The notes: generated by a model not told the origin, from the letters alone. A DNA stretch of 64,000 nt from Incurvaria masculella (GCA_946894095.1 OX335652.1:18809001-18873000); one strand, 5' to 3'. Shown: positions 20,438-31,689, counted from the stretch's first letter. Translations and numbers: made by a program.

Positions 20438-20983
20438 TTAAGGTGGGCCATCCCGCACAACTCCCCACACAAAAGGGAAAGAAGATCACGCCTATATTTC
20501 TTGTCAGAGATCCAGAATTTTGCTCAAAATAGCTTTATTTGATAGAACTAGATGTCTGATGACCGTTGGCATTGTAAAATTGTGTTTGGTTTCTAAGTTA
20601 CAAGATCCGAAAGTTCGAATTTTTCGCGCGTTTTATACAATAACTTTGAAAGTGGATTACGCAATGATAAAGTAAGAAGATCTTAAAAAATTAGTCATCA
20701 GACATAGCATATTTAATCAAGATTTATAATCTATTTGGTTTTCGTTAGATTTTACTACAGCGGTCGTGGGTTACTTTTAGCTATAAGTCGTTTTGTAATT
20801 AAAATTTTCGTAAATCTTACCAAATCATACACTATGCACATTGTCTTTTTTGTGGACATGTTGCATCTTCCTCATCACGGAGCCCGTCTTTTTTTTTGAA
20901 ATAGAGAAGGTCCCAGAGCGCAACAGCACGGTTTGGTACCGTGCCCGCGAATGAGTTAGTGCCGCCGGGTTGGGCCACCTTAA
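20438..20983 (+). mobile_element. MITE-C, full length, TTAA-flanked
   Basis: It starts TTAAGGTGGGCCATCCCG and ends GCCGGGTTGGGCCACCTTAA, giving a ~17-bp imperfect inverted terminus with TTAA at each outer edge. TTAA target duplication points to the piggyBac superfamily (inference). The 546-bp interior (TTCTTGTCAGAGATCC, GATGTCTGATGACCGTTGG, ACCACGACCGCTG-complement) has no coding frame. Other copies: 27699-28113, 30930-31475 and 47992-48337. Confidence 0.85.
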
Positions 20984-21032
20984 GATTTGTATATGAGATA
21001 GATTTTTACGACGCCCGAATAAAAAAAAATAT

Positions 21033-21345
21033 CTTTCTTGTCTGTGATGCAAACCATTGAGGAGTTCCCTTGTCAGGGGCCAACCTTGAGTGCAGTAGCC
21101 ATGTCATGGCGACACTTGAGTGGGCTTGCGCAATAAAATGCGCATACAAAATGTTTTGTCTGAGATGTTAACCCTTGAGGAGTTCCCTCGTCAGGGGCCA
21201 GCCAGTAGCCATGTCATCGTGAAACTTAGAATAGACTTTCGCAATTAAATGCGTATACAACATTACATGTCTGTGAAGTCAAGTTGGGGAACCATATCAT
21301 GGTAACACTTAGAATCGGTTATCATAATCGAATGAGTGTACAACA
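21033..21345 (+). repeat. Three-copy degenerate tandem repeat, ~110-120 bp
   Basis: TTGTCTGTGATGCAAACC, TTTGTCTGAGATGTTAACC and ATGTCTGTGAAGTCAAG start successive units. Units 1 and 2 share CATTGAGGAGTTCCC-type, CGTCAGGGGCCA and TAGCCATGTCAT; unit 3 keeps only parts. AATGCG(C/T)ATACAA recurs at each end. Confidence 0.75.
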
Positions 21346-23219
21346 TTTTGTATTTATGCTATGCCATGAGATTTTGACTACTCCAAGTGTTCCTTATGTG
21401 TACCAATGGATGAATAATTATACAATAAAGTACATGTAATTCACAGTTAGACATGGTACAAGTTCTTATGATCGGAGTTACATTGTATCTTGCATGTCGC
21501 CGTCGTCACGTTAGTCTTCAGGGGTGTTTAAACGTAAAACTAGGACTGGGTCCTCTAAAGTCTCAAAATTTCATTAATGGCAAAAATAGCCGCTTAACTT
21601 TTTTACAGTGAGCGTATATCTAATATTTTGATATTAAATTAAATTTAATACCTTCATGAGATCATAAGTAAAAGGTTTCTTTACAGACATACAGACAAAC
21701 CGACAACGAAGTGATACTCTAAGCAAATAATAAATACATCTATAAGGGGACACCTTTTCAAATTAAAAGCATGGAACCCTGAGCATCATCATATTCGTTG
21801 AAACAAAAGGACGAAAACCTGCTTAGTAGGAAAATTATTTCTTTCCTAGGGTCATTAGGATAGTTAATAAACGTACTTTTGCGTTATCCTGCCCTTTACA
21901 GTTGAAAATAAGCTTTCAGTGCGAATTCCACAATCCAATAGCAAAGGTTGCGACTTTTCCTTCCGTCTACAAATCACACGGCAGGCATCGGTGGGTATTT
22001 TCGATAGGATCTATTTACTCTAAATAAACCTGGAGGTAAAAGGTTTTCCCGATTCGTCCGGCTTTATGTGATTGAAAAAGGCCGAAGGGGCATTAGTCTT
22101 AATTTATTGTAAAATTTCGACACAAACGTCCGCGGATCCCGGCTGTCGTCGGCGCGATCCATCACGGCGGGCGCCATGCCATTAGCTAGGATTCAGTGAC
22201 GTCACCGACACGCCGAGAAAATATCTCAAGGCTCCATATGACGCTAACCTCCAATACTTTGAGTTTATTTTTAGTTTATCTCAGCGCCTGTTAAGTATAT
22301 CGAAAAAAAATAAGTTTCCGTTTAATTCTTATTTGTTTCTGATTTTTTGTTTTGTTAAAGCGGCACCTATTAGAGTTCACGATATACAGCCACATTGAAT
22401 GAAAGATATTTATTGTGGGATATGAGATATTAAATATTAAGTAAATTTAAGCAGTGATTTTCAAATGATTAACTCATACATACGTTTGTATTGGGAGCGT
22501 TGTTTTATGAATCTCACAGTCACAAAGTTATTCGATTTATAGTCGTTGTTGCTGTTATCAATTACTATAATCAGATTGCCAGCCGGGATCGAAGATATTG
22601 TATGAAAAGATATATGTCTGTTGAAGAAGGGAAATTAAGTACATATGTATGATAGTTATTTATGGGTAGGTACCATCTGTTTCCCAAAAGATCGATGAAA
22701 ACTTTAATAAGATAAACAAATGAGTACCAATATTCTTGGGAAATTTAGTGAGAAGTCCTTATCTCTTTGGTTCAAGGAATTTTAGACTATTGAGAAATTT
22801 CTTCTGGCGTCCGACGTCCAAACTATTCCAGGAATGTTAAAAGTCAAAGGTCGATCAAAAATTAATCTTTTGAAATATTAAGCTTGCTTCGAATTTCGAA
22901 ATGAATTGTTTTTAGAATCATGTATAGCTCCAGCGAGCACGTAAGAATGGGAGTAGCAACCGAAACACGTTTGAATGGCAGCGCCGTTGAGTGGGCTCGC
23001 TTGCGCATTTAGCTCACTGATTTTATGGAGTACTTTTTTACGAAAGCATTTAAAGGGTGAATATTATATAGTTTTTTTAGCTTTAAGAATAATAATTTAT
23101 TTTATATTTTGACTCTTTGTTAAGAGGTAACTGTAGTAGTTCATGACAGCAATAATAGTATTAAAACTAAATCGTACAAAGTTTTCACAACGTTTTCATG
23201 TTGCCACTGGAGTAGTGCA
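21346..23219. other. 1.9 kb without recognised gene or repeat
   Basis: A GC-rich patch at 22120-22230 includes GTGACGTCAC. The rest is AT-rich. No frame above 60 codons. Confidence 0.5.
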
Positions 23220-23640
23220 TCGCTACTCGTGCTCGAACCTTGCTTGCGGTAACGCTAGGTTCGGGTCTCCTCTTTCCCTAAAATGTGGTTGAGAGAGGCG
23301 ATTGCTGTGCCCGGCGTGATGCTCATGAACGGGTGCTATTTGTGAAGACTTGCTCCAATTGGCAACATGTTTGATGGGGGGCATGGTCTTTACAAATAAA
23401 CTGATATATGTCATGAACTGTTAAATATTACATGAATTGTTGATTCTCGTCAATTCATATTAATTTATTGTTTTTACCTGTGATTCTAAATACTTTTGTA
23501 AGCGTAGACTAAGTGGATGTTGAAAAAAAAAAACAGCGGAGTTTCTTCGCTGGGATTGCCGAACTGACTAATGATAAAATATGACAAATCCGAGTGCAGT
23601 GTACTGTCTATGGATGATGAATAATCAAAATAATACGCGT
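23220..23640 (+). repeat. Repeat D copy 1
   Basis: It shares GTGCCCGGCGTGATGCTC, GAACGGGTGCT, CTCCAATTGGCAACATG, GTAGACTAAGTGGATGTTG, CAGCGGAGTTTCTTCGCTG and CAGTGTACTGTCTATGGATG with 31690-32125. Part of it recurs reversed at 47505-47991. The reverse strand is open for 63 codons, but the frame is not kept between copies. Class unknown; it could be the 3' portion of a retroelement. Confidence 0.75.
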
Positions 23641-24319
23641 AAGAAAACATAAGAATATCACAGTACGCGTCCCTAATTAGTAAGCAAACTAACTACGGTT
23701 AGTGGTATTCCACTAACTCTTCGCCACGCTGCCTCCATACGAATGGGTTTCGATCGACACTCCGTCCTTCCATGCTCGCTGTAAGGATCCTTTGAATAAG
23801 ATATTCAGGCAGGCGAGGTAATTAATATCCCAAGATGGGAGTGGAGTATATGAATCTACAACCATACATTAAACAGATTACCCGGCCGACGTTAAACATG
23901 TATACTGTGACAACGTTACGAAACGCCTAACAAATTACAAAACGTTAATTGGCTACCGTGTCGACGGATAATAGGGTTGCCACTCGCTGAGATTTAAGAG
24001 ACTCGAATAGCAGTTAACATATGATTAGAGATTACCATGGTGAACGCTCATATTAGGGTTTGTAAGAACGGCTTACTCGGGTGTACATTCTCACTGTTGA
24101 AAATCACATTAATTGCTCTCCGCCAGAGTTCAGAACTGTCTACCAGCGAGCATCATGCCTACAGCCTGGCAGTTTTAAAACATAATTTATACAAATTCGA
24201 TAGCTCTGCAATAGTCTACAAGTCGGCTGGTATGGCGCCTCGCTATCCCTGTTGTTTTGGCGAGGTGATGTGGAATTAGATTTTAGATAACTTTTGGTCT
24301 CTCGGCTCAGCCCCCGATA
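23641..24319. other. No gene recognised
   Basis: The 80-codon frames on both strands near 24037-24382 overlap each other and show no motif. Confidence 0.45.
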
Positions 24320-24420
24320 CTGATAAAAAGGGTTGGCATTGCACCTATTAAGGTTCCGTGAATTGTGTTGGACAAATATCATTGTGTGCTAATATCATAA
24401 TAATACTCGTAGGTGATGCA
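24320..24420 (+). mobile_element. SINE remnant
   Basis: GGTTGGCATTGCACCTATTA and GTGCTAATATCATAATAATACTCGTAGG are a diverged match to the SINE 3' body. Confidence 0.5.
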
Positions 24421-24464
24421 TCAGCCGTAAAAAAATGTGATTAGATCCATATCTTATCAAGGTT

Positions 24465-24650
24465 TTTTTTATGTAACTGGACATAGATGGCTAATAGCGA
24501 ACTGACCGTCAGATATTACACATCACATGGTAACTAGGTGCCATGTCAGAACCTTCCTTATATTGCTCGGCTACATTGAACTGGACGGAAACAATTTCCA
24601 TTGCCGCTTCGACCATCGTTCATTCAATGCGATGGTACCAACCCGGGCGG
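24465..24650 (-). mobile_element. SINE fragment, reverse
   Basis: ACATAGATGGCTAATAGCG through CTAGGTGCCATGTCAGAACC, TACATTGAACTGGACGG, to CCAACCCGGGCGG. It stops abruptly at 24650, where the duplicated block begins. Its GGAAACAATTTCC spelling is shared only with the SINE at 25030-25378. Confidence 0.8.
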
Positions 24651-25048
24651 CAGTCATTTGAGCCTAACTATAGCAGCGCAGCATTTTGTTTTATTTGGCA
24701 TGTCATTTCATGGTTTTTAGGAAAAACATATTAAATTGTAACTTTTTAAACAATAAATAGGTACACTTACCGAAAAAAAATGTTTTAAGCTTTAGATAAA
24801 AAAAATATCCTTCGTTAGTTTATTTTGTGTATCAGATATACATAATATATTACACACTTTTTTTGCCCGCTCGAGTTGGCAAACCGACAATAAACCGCAA
24901 ATATAAAACACTCAAAACAACGAAATGTCATAAATTATGTAATCAATGGAAGGTCCTGGCTTCCATTGATTACATAATTTTTGGTTGAGTGCAATATTTA
25001 TGAGCGATTCATACAAGTACTACGTATTGTTTATGCAAACTGCCATGG
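24651..25048 (+). repeat. Duplicated block, copy 1, with 21-bp perfect hairpin
   Basis: CAGTCATTTGAGCCTAACT to TATGCAAACTGCCATGG is repeated at 25583-25985 with only a few differences. Both copies run straight into a reverse SINE. Inside is a perfect hairpin: a 21-bp stem AAATTATGTAATCAATGG+AAG at 24932-24952, loop GTCCTGG, and the complement at 24960-24980. No frame of note. Confidence 0.9.
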
Positions 25049-25378
25049 ATGGGTAATACCACACAACTACCGTTATGATATTAGCCCAATACACCACATT
25101 CCCGAAGGAATTAGGTGCCATGCCAGGACCTTCTCTTTATGAGCACGACTACATTGAACTGGATGGAAACAATTTCCATTGCCGCTTCGACCATCGTTCA
25201 TTCAATGCGATGGTACCAACCCGGGCGGGATTAACCCTACCACCTAGTAAGGAAGGGGACCTACAGTTTAACGTGGAATCCGAACCATGGCCAGCCTCAA
25301 CGGTTGAAAATGGTCACCCAACCAGAACGTAACCGCGCTCGAATCGCATGACGTCGCACACTGAGCTACCGAGGCTGA
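25030..25378 (-). mobile_element. SINE, reverse, alternative tRNA-like head
   Basis: Tail CATGGATGGGTAATACCAC, body CGAAGGAATTAGGTGCCATG, ACCCGGGCGGGATTAACC and CCTACAGTTTAACGTGG. The head read in reverse is CAGCCTCGGTAGCTCAGTG, a tRNA-like A-box block unlike the GGCTCGTAGCC heads. It is joined through GGTCACCCAACCAGAACG. Confidence 0.8.
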
Positions 25379-25582
25379 CGACGTGTGATTGATGCTAGTC
25401 ATGATGAGAATAAAAATAAATTAGAGGCACAGCATTATTTTTCTATGAAATGTGTAGTTGGCAACCCTGAGCCTCGTTGATTCGTAGCGGAACAACGCAA
25501 AGACAGCGTGTTATTAATAATTCTCTCGTTGCTAATCGTCGACGCGCGACTTCACCGCATTGTAAATTACATAGAAAGACAG

Positions 25583-25985
25583 CAGTCATTTGAGCCTAAC
25601 TATAGCAGCGCAGCATTTTGTTTTATTTGGCATGTCATTTCATGGTTTTTAGGAAAAACATATTAAATTGTAACTTTTAAAACAATAAATAGGTACACTT
25701 ACCGAAAAAAAATGTTTTAAGCTTTAGATAAAAAAAATATCCTTCATTAGTTTATTTTGTGTATTAGATATACATAATATATTACACACTTTTTTTGCCC
25801 GCTCGAGTTGTCAAACCGACAATAAACCGCTAATATAAAACACTCAAAACAACGAAATGTCATAAATTATGTAATCAATGGAAGGTCCTGGCTTCCATTG
25901 ATTACATAATTTTTGGTTGAGTGCAATATTTATGAGCGATTCATACAAGTACTACGTATTGTTTATGCAAACTGCCATGGATGGC
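25583..25985 (+). repeat. Duplicated block, copy 2
   Basis: Near-identical to 24651-25048, including the perfect 21-bp hairpin (stem 25864-25884, loop 25885-25891, stem 25892-25912). The duplication continues into the following SINE, so the repeated unit is about 580 bp or more, offset by 932 bp. Confidence 0.9.
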
Positions 25986-26329
25986 TAATACCACACACCT
26001 ACCGTTATGATATTAGCCCAATACACCACATTCCCGAAGGAATTAGATGCCATGCCAGGACCTTCCCTTTAAGGGCACGGCTACATTGAACTGGATGGAA
26101 AACACAGACAATTTTTCATTGCCGCTTCGACCATCTTTTTCATCCAATGCGATGATACCAACCCGGGCGGGCTTAAACCCTACCACCAAGTAAGTAAGGG
26201 GACCTACAGTTTTACGACCAGCCTCAACGGTTGAAAATGGTCACCCATCCAGAACCCAACCGCGCTCAGAGGTGCTTGCACAGCTTATCGAATCGCAAGG
26301 CGTCGCACCGCTGGGCTACCGAGGCTGAT
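25976..26329 (-). mobile_element. SINE, reverse, alternative head
   Basis: Same head (GCCTCGGTAGCCCAGCGG read in reverse) and join as the SINE at 25030-25378. It keeps the usual GGAAAACACAGACAATTTTTC spelling where that copy differs. Confidence 0.8.
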
Positions 26330-26624
26330 CCTTTACGTGTACAAGTACATAAATGTTACTACATATTTCGTGTTGGGTGTATGTACAATCTGTTGCTTTA
26401 ATTAAACTGTTAATTTTACTTCGGCCTTAATAACATACGGATAGCAGGCCTACGCACCGCTGCCGAGGCGTGCTTAAATCAGGGATGAGGGCGAATCATC
26501 GACAGCGGGATATCGAAAAACAACTGCAATGTATTTGATCCCGAAACTATAATTTACATACCAAATTACGGTACACAGTTCATAGCGTATTGCTTTCCAC
26601 GTTTCGTCCGCCATGTTGCAGACA

Positions 26625-27502
26625 TCAGATCCGCTAGTCTCAGTTGTCACCTAAATTGGCGTTTACGCCAAACCAATTGACTGGCGTTTTCAAATGTATA
26701 GAGACATTTGCGAGTCCGAGCTTGATTTGACAGCTTACTCAACGTTGCCGTAAATACGTCGACGTTGCGGTTTACGTCGACTCCGCGTTTTCATACAAAT
26801 CGGAAGTCCGAGTTTGACTTTGACAGCTTGAAGAAGTAAAACCACAGAATATCTAGTAAAAACTTGTATGGAGTTGACGGAAAACGCCAGTCGATCGGTT
26901 TGCCGTAAACGCCAATTCAGGTGAGAACTCAGACTGACCACTCAGATCCGCTAGTCCCAGTTGTCATCTAAATTGGCGTTTTCGAATGTATGGACAAATT
27001 GAAGAGCGCGCGCATTGGGCGTTCAGCGAGCTAAAATTTCGAGTTTAATTCGACAGCTTACTTACCGTCGCCGTAAATACGTTGGAAGTCCGAGTTTGAC
27101 TTTGACAGCTTGAAGAAGTAAAACCACAGAATATCTAGTAAAAACTTGTATGGACTTCGAAGTTTCGTACACGCAAATTTAGGTGAGAACTCGGACTGCC
27201 CTTACTCCGCGTAAACGCCAAAGCGATCGTCTAGCTTTTTAAAATGTACTAAGAATTGAAGAGCGCGTGCAGTGGGCGATTAAGCGAACCAAACTTTGCG
27301 AGTCCGAGTTTGATGTGACAGCTTCCGCATAATTGCCGTTAATACTTTGACGATGCCGTTCACGCAGACTCCGCGCTTTCATACAAATAGTTAGTCGAAT
27401 TTGTTTCTGACAGACTGACGTAGTAAAACTTAAATGAGTTTGAGGGTTTTACGTAACTTTGAAGTTACGTAAACGCCAATTAAAGTTAGAACTCAGACAA
27501 TC
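26625..27502. mobile_element. Three tandem or adjacent copies of a ~290-bp MITE
   Basis: Copies begin near 26625 (CAGATCCGCTAGTCTCAG), 26943 (CAGATCCGCTAGTCCCAG) and about 27205. Each has an outer inverted pair: GTTGTCACCTAAATTGGCG at the left against CGCCAATTCAGGTGAGAAC at the right. They share the interior words GAGTCCGAGTTTGA, TTGACAGCTT and GAAGAAGTAAAACCACAG. Copies 1 and 2 also share the flanking GATCCGCTAG, so the first step was probably tandem duplication rather than independent insertion. Confidence 0.75.
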
Positions 27503-27698
27503 TATACAGGATCGCGGCGAGAATTCGAGGTCCTCTGACGCGTCGTCCAGACAGGAGTCAATGTAGGTACCAGGACCCTTTTGTTGCAATATTATATGAT
27601 ATCCAATTTATGAGCTAACATAAGCATATTGAAATCAATAAGAAATATTTGAATTTTAAACTCAAAATAAAAAAAAAGAACAATATTGCGTCATCGTC

Positions 27699-28113
27699 GT
27701 CCACAAAGTAGACAATGCGCATAGTGTTTGGCTTGGTAAAATTTAGGAAAATTGTATTTACAAAACGACTTCTAGCTAAAAGTAAACCACGACCGCTGTA
27801 GTCAAAAATCTAACAAAAACTAAATTGATTATACATTTTCATGAAACAAGCTATGTCTGATGACTAATCATTTTAAGATGTGTAGATTCTATCATTGAGT
27901 AATCCACCTCCAAAGTGGACACGCGAAGAATTCGAACTTTCAGACATTATAACTTAGAAACCAAACACAATTGTACAATGCCAACGGTCATCCGACATCT
28001 AGTTCGATCAAATAGAGATATTTTGATCAAAATTTTGTATCTCTGACAAGAAATATGAGCGTGATCTTCTTTCCCCGTGTGTATGGGGAGTTGAGCGGGA
28101 TGGCCCACCTTAA
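27699..28113 (-). mobile_element. MITE-C, truncated
   Basis: From GTCCACAAAGTAGACAATGC through AAGTAAACCACGACCGCTG to GCGGGATGGCCCACC plus TTAA at 28110-28113. The opposite terminus (the CCCGGCGGC end) is lost. Confidence 0.8.
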
Positions 28114-28659
28114 TTTACCATGGTAACCATCCCGATTCTAAAAGAGACGTCTCTCGTATGGTTCTCGTAAATAAGTTCCTTTCGTGTGCGTCCCCATATC
28201 CCTCCAAATCACACACTTGGCCGGTTCCTTTTCTCATGTCCTCGCCTCGGAGGTCCTGTGCCGGGTGGGGCTGCGACCGCGTGGGTGGGGCAGGGCTGGT
28301 ATTACCAGCACGCAAGGGGTGGGGCGCCGAATCAGTGGGTGTAATTGAGAAGCTCGTGCGGGAAATTACCCGATTGAGCTGCCCGACATTATCAATTTAT
28401 GTAAACATGCTATAATACACATTTACGCGTACACACACATTTACGTAAGTTACGCAATTTCGGATGAGAAATATTTCTATTTTCCTAAACATAATAACGG
28501 CGCCCCCTAATTGCGTGAGGCATTTAGAGGGAAGGGGTCGAGCCAAATGGGGGAGAGGGGTAGTCACGGCAAATTTCATGTAATTTTTTTTTTGCACGAT
28601 CCAGTATAAAATTTGCTAGAAAACTGGATTAAATTAAGTAAACCATGTTTCTCGCAAAA
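28114..28659. other. GC-rich patch, no gene recognised
   Basis: 28235-28340 is GC-rich (GGGTGGGGCAGGGCTGG). CACACACTTGGCCGGTTCC near 28205 resembles the last bases of family A. Short frames on both strands (28115-28415) are shadows of composition. Confidence 0.4.
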
Positions 28660-28903
28660 TAAAGGTTGTTAACAGAGGAATGGTCCAAAAACTAACCACG
28701 TATTCCTTGGTATTTTTGTAGGAAAAAGGTAGATGACATTTTGTTGTACGACTTTAATAAAAAATCCTTATACATTTTTGTAATTACCTAAAAACAAAAT
28801 TCATGGGGGGGCACGATTTTTTTTAAGTCGTGCAACAAAAGCTAATTCTCCTTTGAATATGTTGGTTAACATTTGAACCATACCTGCGTTAACACCCTTT
28901 ATA
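28660..28903. mobile_element. MITE-B copy 2
   Basis: Left AAAGGTTGTTAACAGAGG, AATGGTCCAAAAAC and CCACGTATTCCTTGG; right GTTGGTTAACATTTG, AACCATACCTGCG and TTAACACCCTTTATA, complementary. The interior GGTAGATGACATTTTGTTG, TACGACTTTAAT and CATACATTTTTG matches copy 1. Confidence 0.8.
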
Positions 28904-29110
28904 GACGACCTGTGTGAATTAACTCAACGCAGTCAAGCCCTGATTAATATAGTTAAACTAAAATACGCAATTAGAAAAATCTCATGTTATATTCGGAGGA
29001 TATGGCCAAATCTCAAGGCCATGGGGGAAGGGGAAATCGAAAAATCGTCAAAAACGCCTCACGTAATTAATGGACGCTCGCAAAGATATCGACACACGAA
29101 TGTGTAAGCC

Positions 29111-29144
29111 ACTCATCAAACAATGATATTATTGTTTGATGAGT
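29111..29144. repeat. Perfect 14-bp-stem hairpin
   Basis: ACTCATCAAACAAT, six-base spacer GATATT, then ATTGTTTGATGAGT. It sits immediately before a SINE head. It is not followed by a T-run in a gene context, so a terminator role is not supported. Confidence 0.75.
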
Positions 29145-29145
29145 A

Positions 29146-29330
29146 GATCAGGGGTGCGGGGACCTGCCTTCCATGCCAGTGGTCATGAGTTCAATCATGC
29201 ACCGTGCTCATAAAGGAAAGGTCCTGGCATGGCACCAAATTCCTTCGGGAATTTGGTGTATTGGGCTAATATCATAACGGTACTTGTGTGGTATTAGCCA
29301 TCCATGTCGGGTCGCATAAAAAAAAAATGC
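29146..29330 (+). mobile_element. SINE with internal deletion: head joined directly to tail
   Basis: A head-like GATCAGGGGTGCGGGGACC and CCAGTGGTCATGAGTTCAAT (B-box-like) is followed at once by GTGCTCATAAAGGAAAGGTCC and the tail GCCATCCATGTCGGGTCGCATAAAAAAA. About 190 bp of body is absent compared with full copies. Confidence 0.75.
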
Positions 29331-29701
29331 ACTATTCATTGCAAACCTGCAGATGCCGGTAAAAGTTTTGAACATAAAAAAGACGGGTAAAATAGGCTCG
29401 CCGGAGCTTTAAGCTGGATTTACTTTCTAATGGATTTGTGTAGTTTTAAGACAGGCGCAGATACGATTTTTTATGGGGTTAGAGTTATGGCAATTGGAAA
29501 TGATAGAATAGTATAGTATAGAATAGAATAGTAGCGTAGGCGCCTAGGGTGACTTTGTGATTTTGATGTTGATTTAAACTTCGGTAATGTAAAACTTTGT
29601 TTCACATTACCGATGTGAAAGAAATACACGGTTTTGTAAAAAAAAAAAGGTTAAAAAAATTCAATTCAACGACAGGTTTTCCACAACTTTCCTCGCAGAG
29701 G
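29331..29701. other. No gene; short (TAGAA)n microsatellite
   Basis: AGAATAGTATAGTATAGAA at about 29503-29532. Otherwise unassigned. Confidence 0.5.
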
Positions 29702-29940
29702 GGACCGTTCCTAGCTGTCCGTCTGTCCGTCTGTCGGTCAGCGGGCTTGTATCTCATAAACTGCAATAGGTAGATAATTGAAATGTTCACAGGGTGTGCG
29801 GTTAATAACCGCTATTAAACACGTAGTAAAAATAATATATTAAAAATAATAAAGAGAGCCCGTATATATTAAGGATGCTTCTTACATTGGACGGAATCTT
29901 TCGTGTGCGAGTCCGACTCGCACTTGGCCGATCTTTTACA
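29702..29940 (+). repeat. Family A repeat, 5'-diverged
   Basis: CTGTCCGTCTGTCCGTCTG, CTTGTATCTCATAAACTGC, an AATAATAT stretch, and the intact 3' palindrome TGCGAGTCCGACTCGCA with CTTGGCCG. The GGGTTCCGTACC head is not recognisable. Confidence 0.8.
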
Positions 29941-30295
29941 AAGTTTTCCTACTCCTTTTTGTTCCACTCTGCCCCGGACACATACCCGAGGCCCGCAGCA
30001 ACAGTCTCTGGTTTCCCTCGGTTTCCCGGGAAAAATTAGCATTCTGGTCCGCAACTCGATACGCAGCGAGGGATCCGATAAACCAATTTATCTCCACGTT
30101 GTCTCATCTCGCTGTGAAAACTCCCCCTACAGTTTCCCGGCCACGTTCCGCGGACATCTGGTTATTGCAATCGAATAACCGACAAAGGGAAAAGGTAGGG
30201 AATCTGGTAAGGTACATGATATTGAAACACAGGTCACGGAAATGAAAAAAGTATCTTTCTTTACAGTTCTACTATCCAAGTTAGGAATAGTTTTT
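29941..30295. other. No gene recognised
   Basis: A moderately GC-rich patch, 29950-30170, is open on both strands for 60-90 codons without recognisable motifs. Confidence 0.4.
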
Positions 30296-30620
30296 TTTGA
30301 CACGGATGGCGAATACCAAACTGACTGTCAGATATTAGCCTAACACACCACATGGGAACTAGGTGCCATGCCAGGACCTTCCTTATATTGCTCTGCAACA
30401 TTGAACTGGATGGAAAACACGGACAATTTTTTATTGTCGCTTCGACCATCTTTTCATCAAATGCGATGTTACCAACCCGGGCGGGCTTAAACCCTACCAC
30501 CTACTAGAGGACAGGGACCTACAGTTTTACATTGATTCCGAACTATGGAGCAGCTCGCACTCGTGACTATTATCCAGGTCATTGTTTTGAACCCACACCT
30601 CAGGTATGCTACTTCTAGTT
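30296..30620 (-). mobile_element. SINE, reverse, near full length
   Basis: GACACGGATGGCGAATACC, GGTGCCATGCCAGGACC, GAACTGGATGGAAAACACGG, ACCAACCCGGGCGGGC, then a diverged head with TTGAACCCACACCTCAGG (B-box complement). Confidence 0.8.
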
Positions 30621-30929
30621 CTTTTTACAGGGATCTTTATTTAATTAATGTGTCCTTGCTTCACGGTCGATTATACATACAAACATGTCAGATTCCTTAG
30701 AAATTAGGTAGGGTAATCGTGTATATATGCATACAGCAGAGCAACGCCGCTCAGAGATTCACACATTTCTTCCTAACCGGTCTCTTGAGAGAGATCTCTT
30801 CTTGGCTTCAATTCCCTGTGTTCCATCAATTAGGCACCATTAGTCCATTTACTACCGGTTGTGCTGTCATACCAAATGAGTGATGATTCTTCTGAGGCAG
30901 CTGGAATTGCCTCGCTCACATAGCGTAAA
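30621..30929. other. No gene recognised
   Basis: No repeat match seen. Confidence 0.5.
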
Positions 30930-31475
30930 TGAAGGTGGCCCAATCCGGCGGGACTAACTCATTGGCGGGCACGGTACAAAACCGTGCTGTTGGGCTCTGG
31001 GACCTTCTCAGTTTCAAAGAAAAAGACAGGCTCCATGATGAGGAAGATGCAACATGCCCACAAAAAAGACAATGTGCAAAGTGTATGATTTGGTAAGATT
31101 TACGAAAATTTTAATTACAAAACGACTTATAGCTAAAAGTAAACCACGACCGCTGTAGTAAAAAATCGAACAAAAACCAAATAGATTATAAATCTTGATT
31201 AAATAAGCTATGTCTGATGACTAATCTTTTTAAGATGTTATTACTTTATTATTGCGTAATCCACCTCCAAAGTTATTGTATAAAACGCGCGAAAAATTCG
31301 AACTTTCGGACCTTATAGCTTAGAAACCAAACACAATTTTAAAATGCCAATGATCATCATGTAGTTCGATCAAATAAAGCTATTTTGAGCAAAATTTGGG
31401 ATCTCTGACAAGAAATATAAGCGTAATCTTCTTTCCCCGTTTGTATGGGGAGTTGAGCGGGATGGCCCACTTTAA
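30930..31475 (-). mobile_element. MITE-C, full length
   Basis: Reverse of 20438-20983 over its whole length. It starts GAAGGTGGCCCAATCCGGCGG (outer TTAA degraded to TGAA) and ends GCGGGATGGCCCAC with TTTAA. The interior matches closely. Confidence 0.85.
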
Positions 31476-31602
31476 CATATAACATATTATTTTCAATTTT
31501 AAGAAAATTGTGATTTGCGCTTACGAAGTACTTTATTCAATTAAGGATAAATATAACTCGCATAATAGAGCAATGTCCATCCGTCCGTCAATTCGTTCGT
31601 AT

Positions 31603-31650
31603 TTTTAACCGACTTCAAAAAAAGAGGAGGTTATCAATTCTTCGTTACTT
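31603..31650 (+). repeat. AACCGACTTCAAAAAAA repeat fragment
   Basis: TTTTTAACCGACTTCAAAA and AGAGGAGGTTATCAATTC form a motif I know from dispersed insect repeats. It is partly echoed in reverse near 12750. Too short to classify. Confidence 0.5.
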
Positions 31651-31689
31651 TTTTATGAAACAATACAGATATTATGATTTGCATCACTT

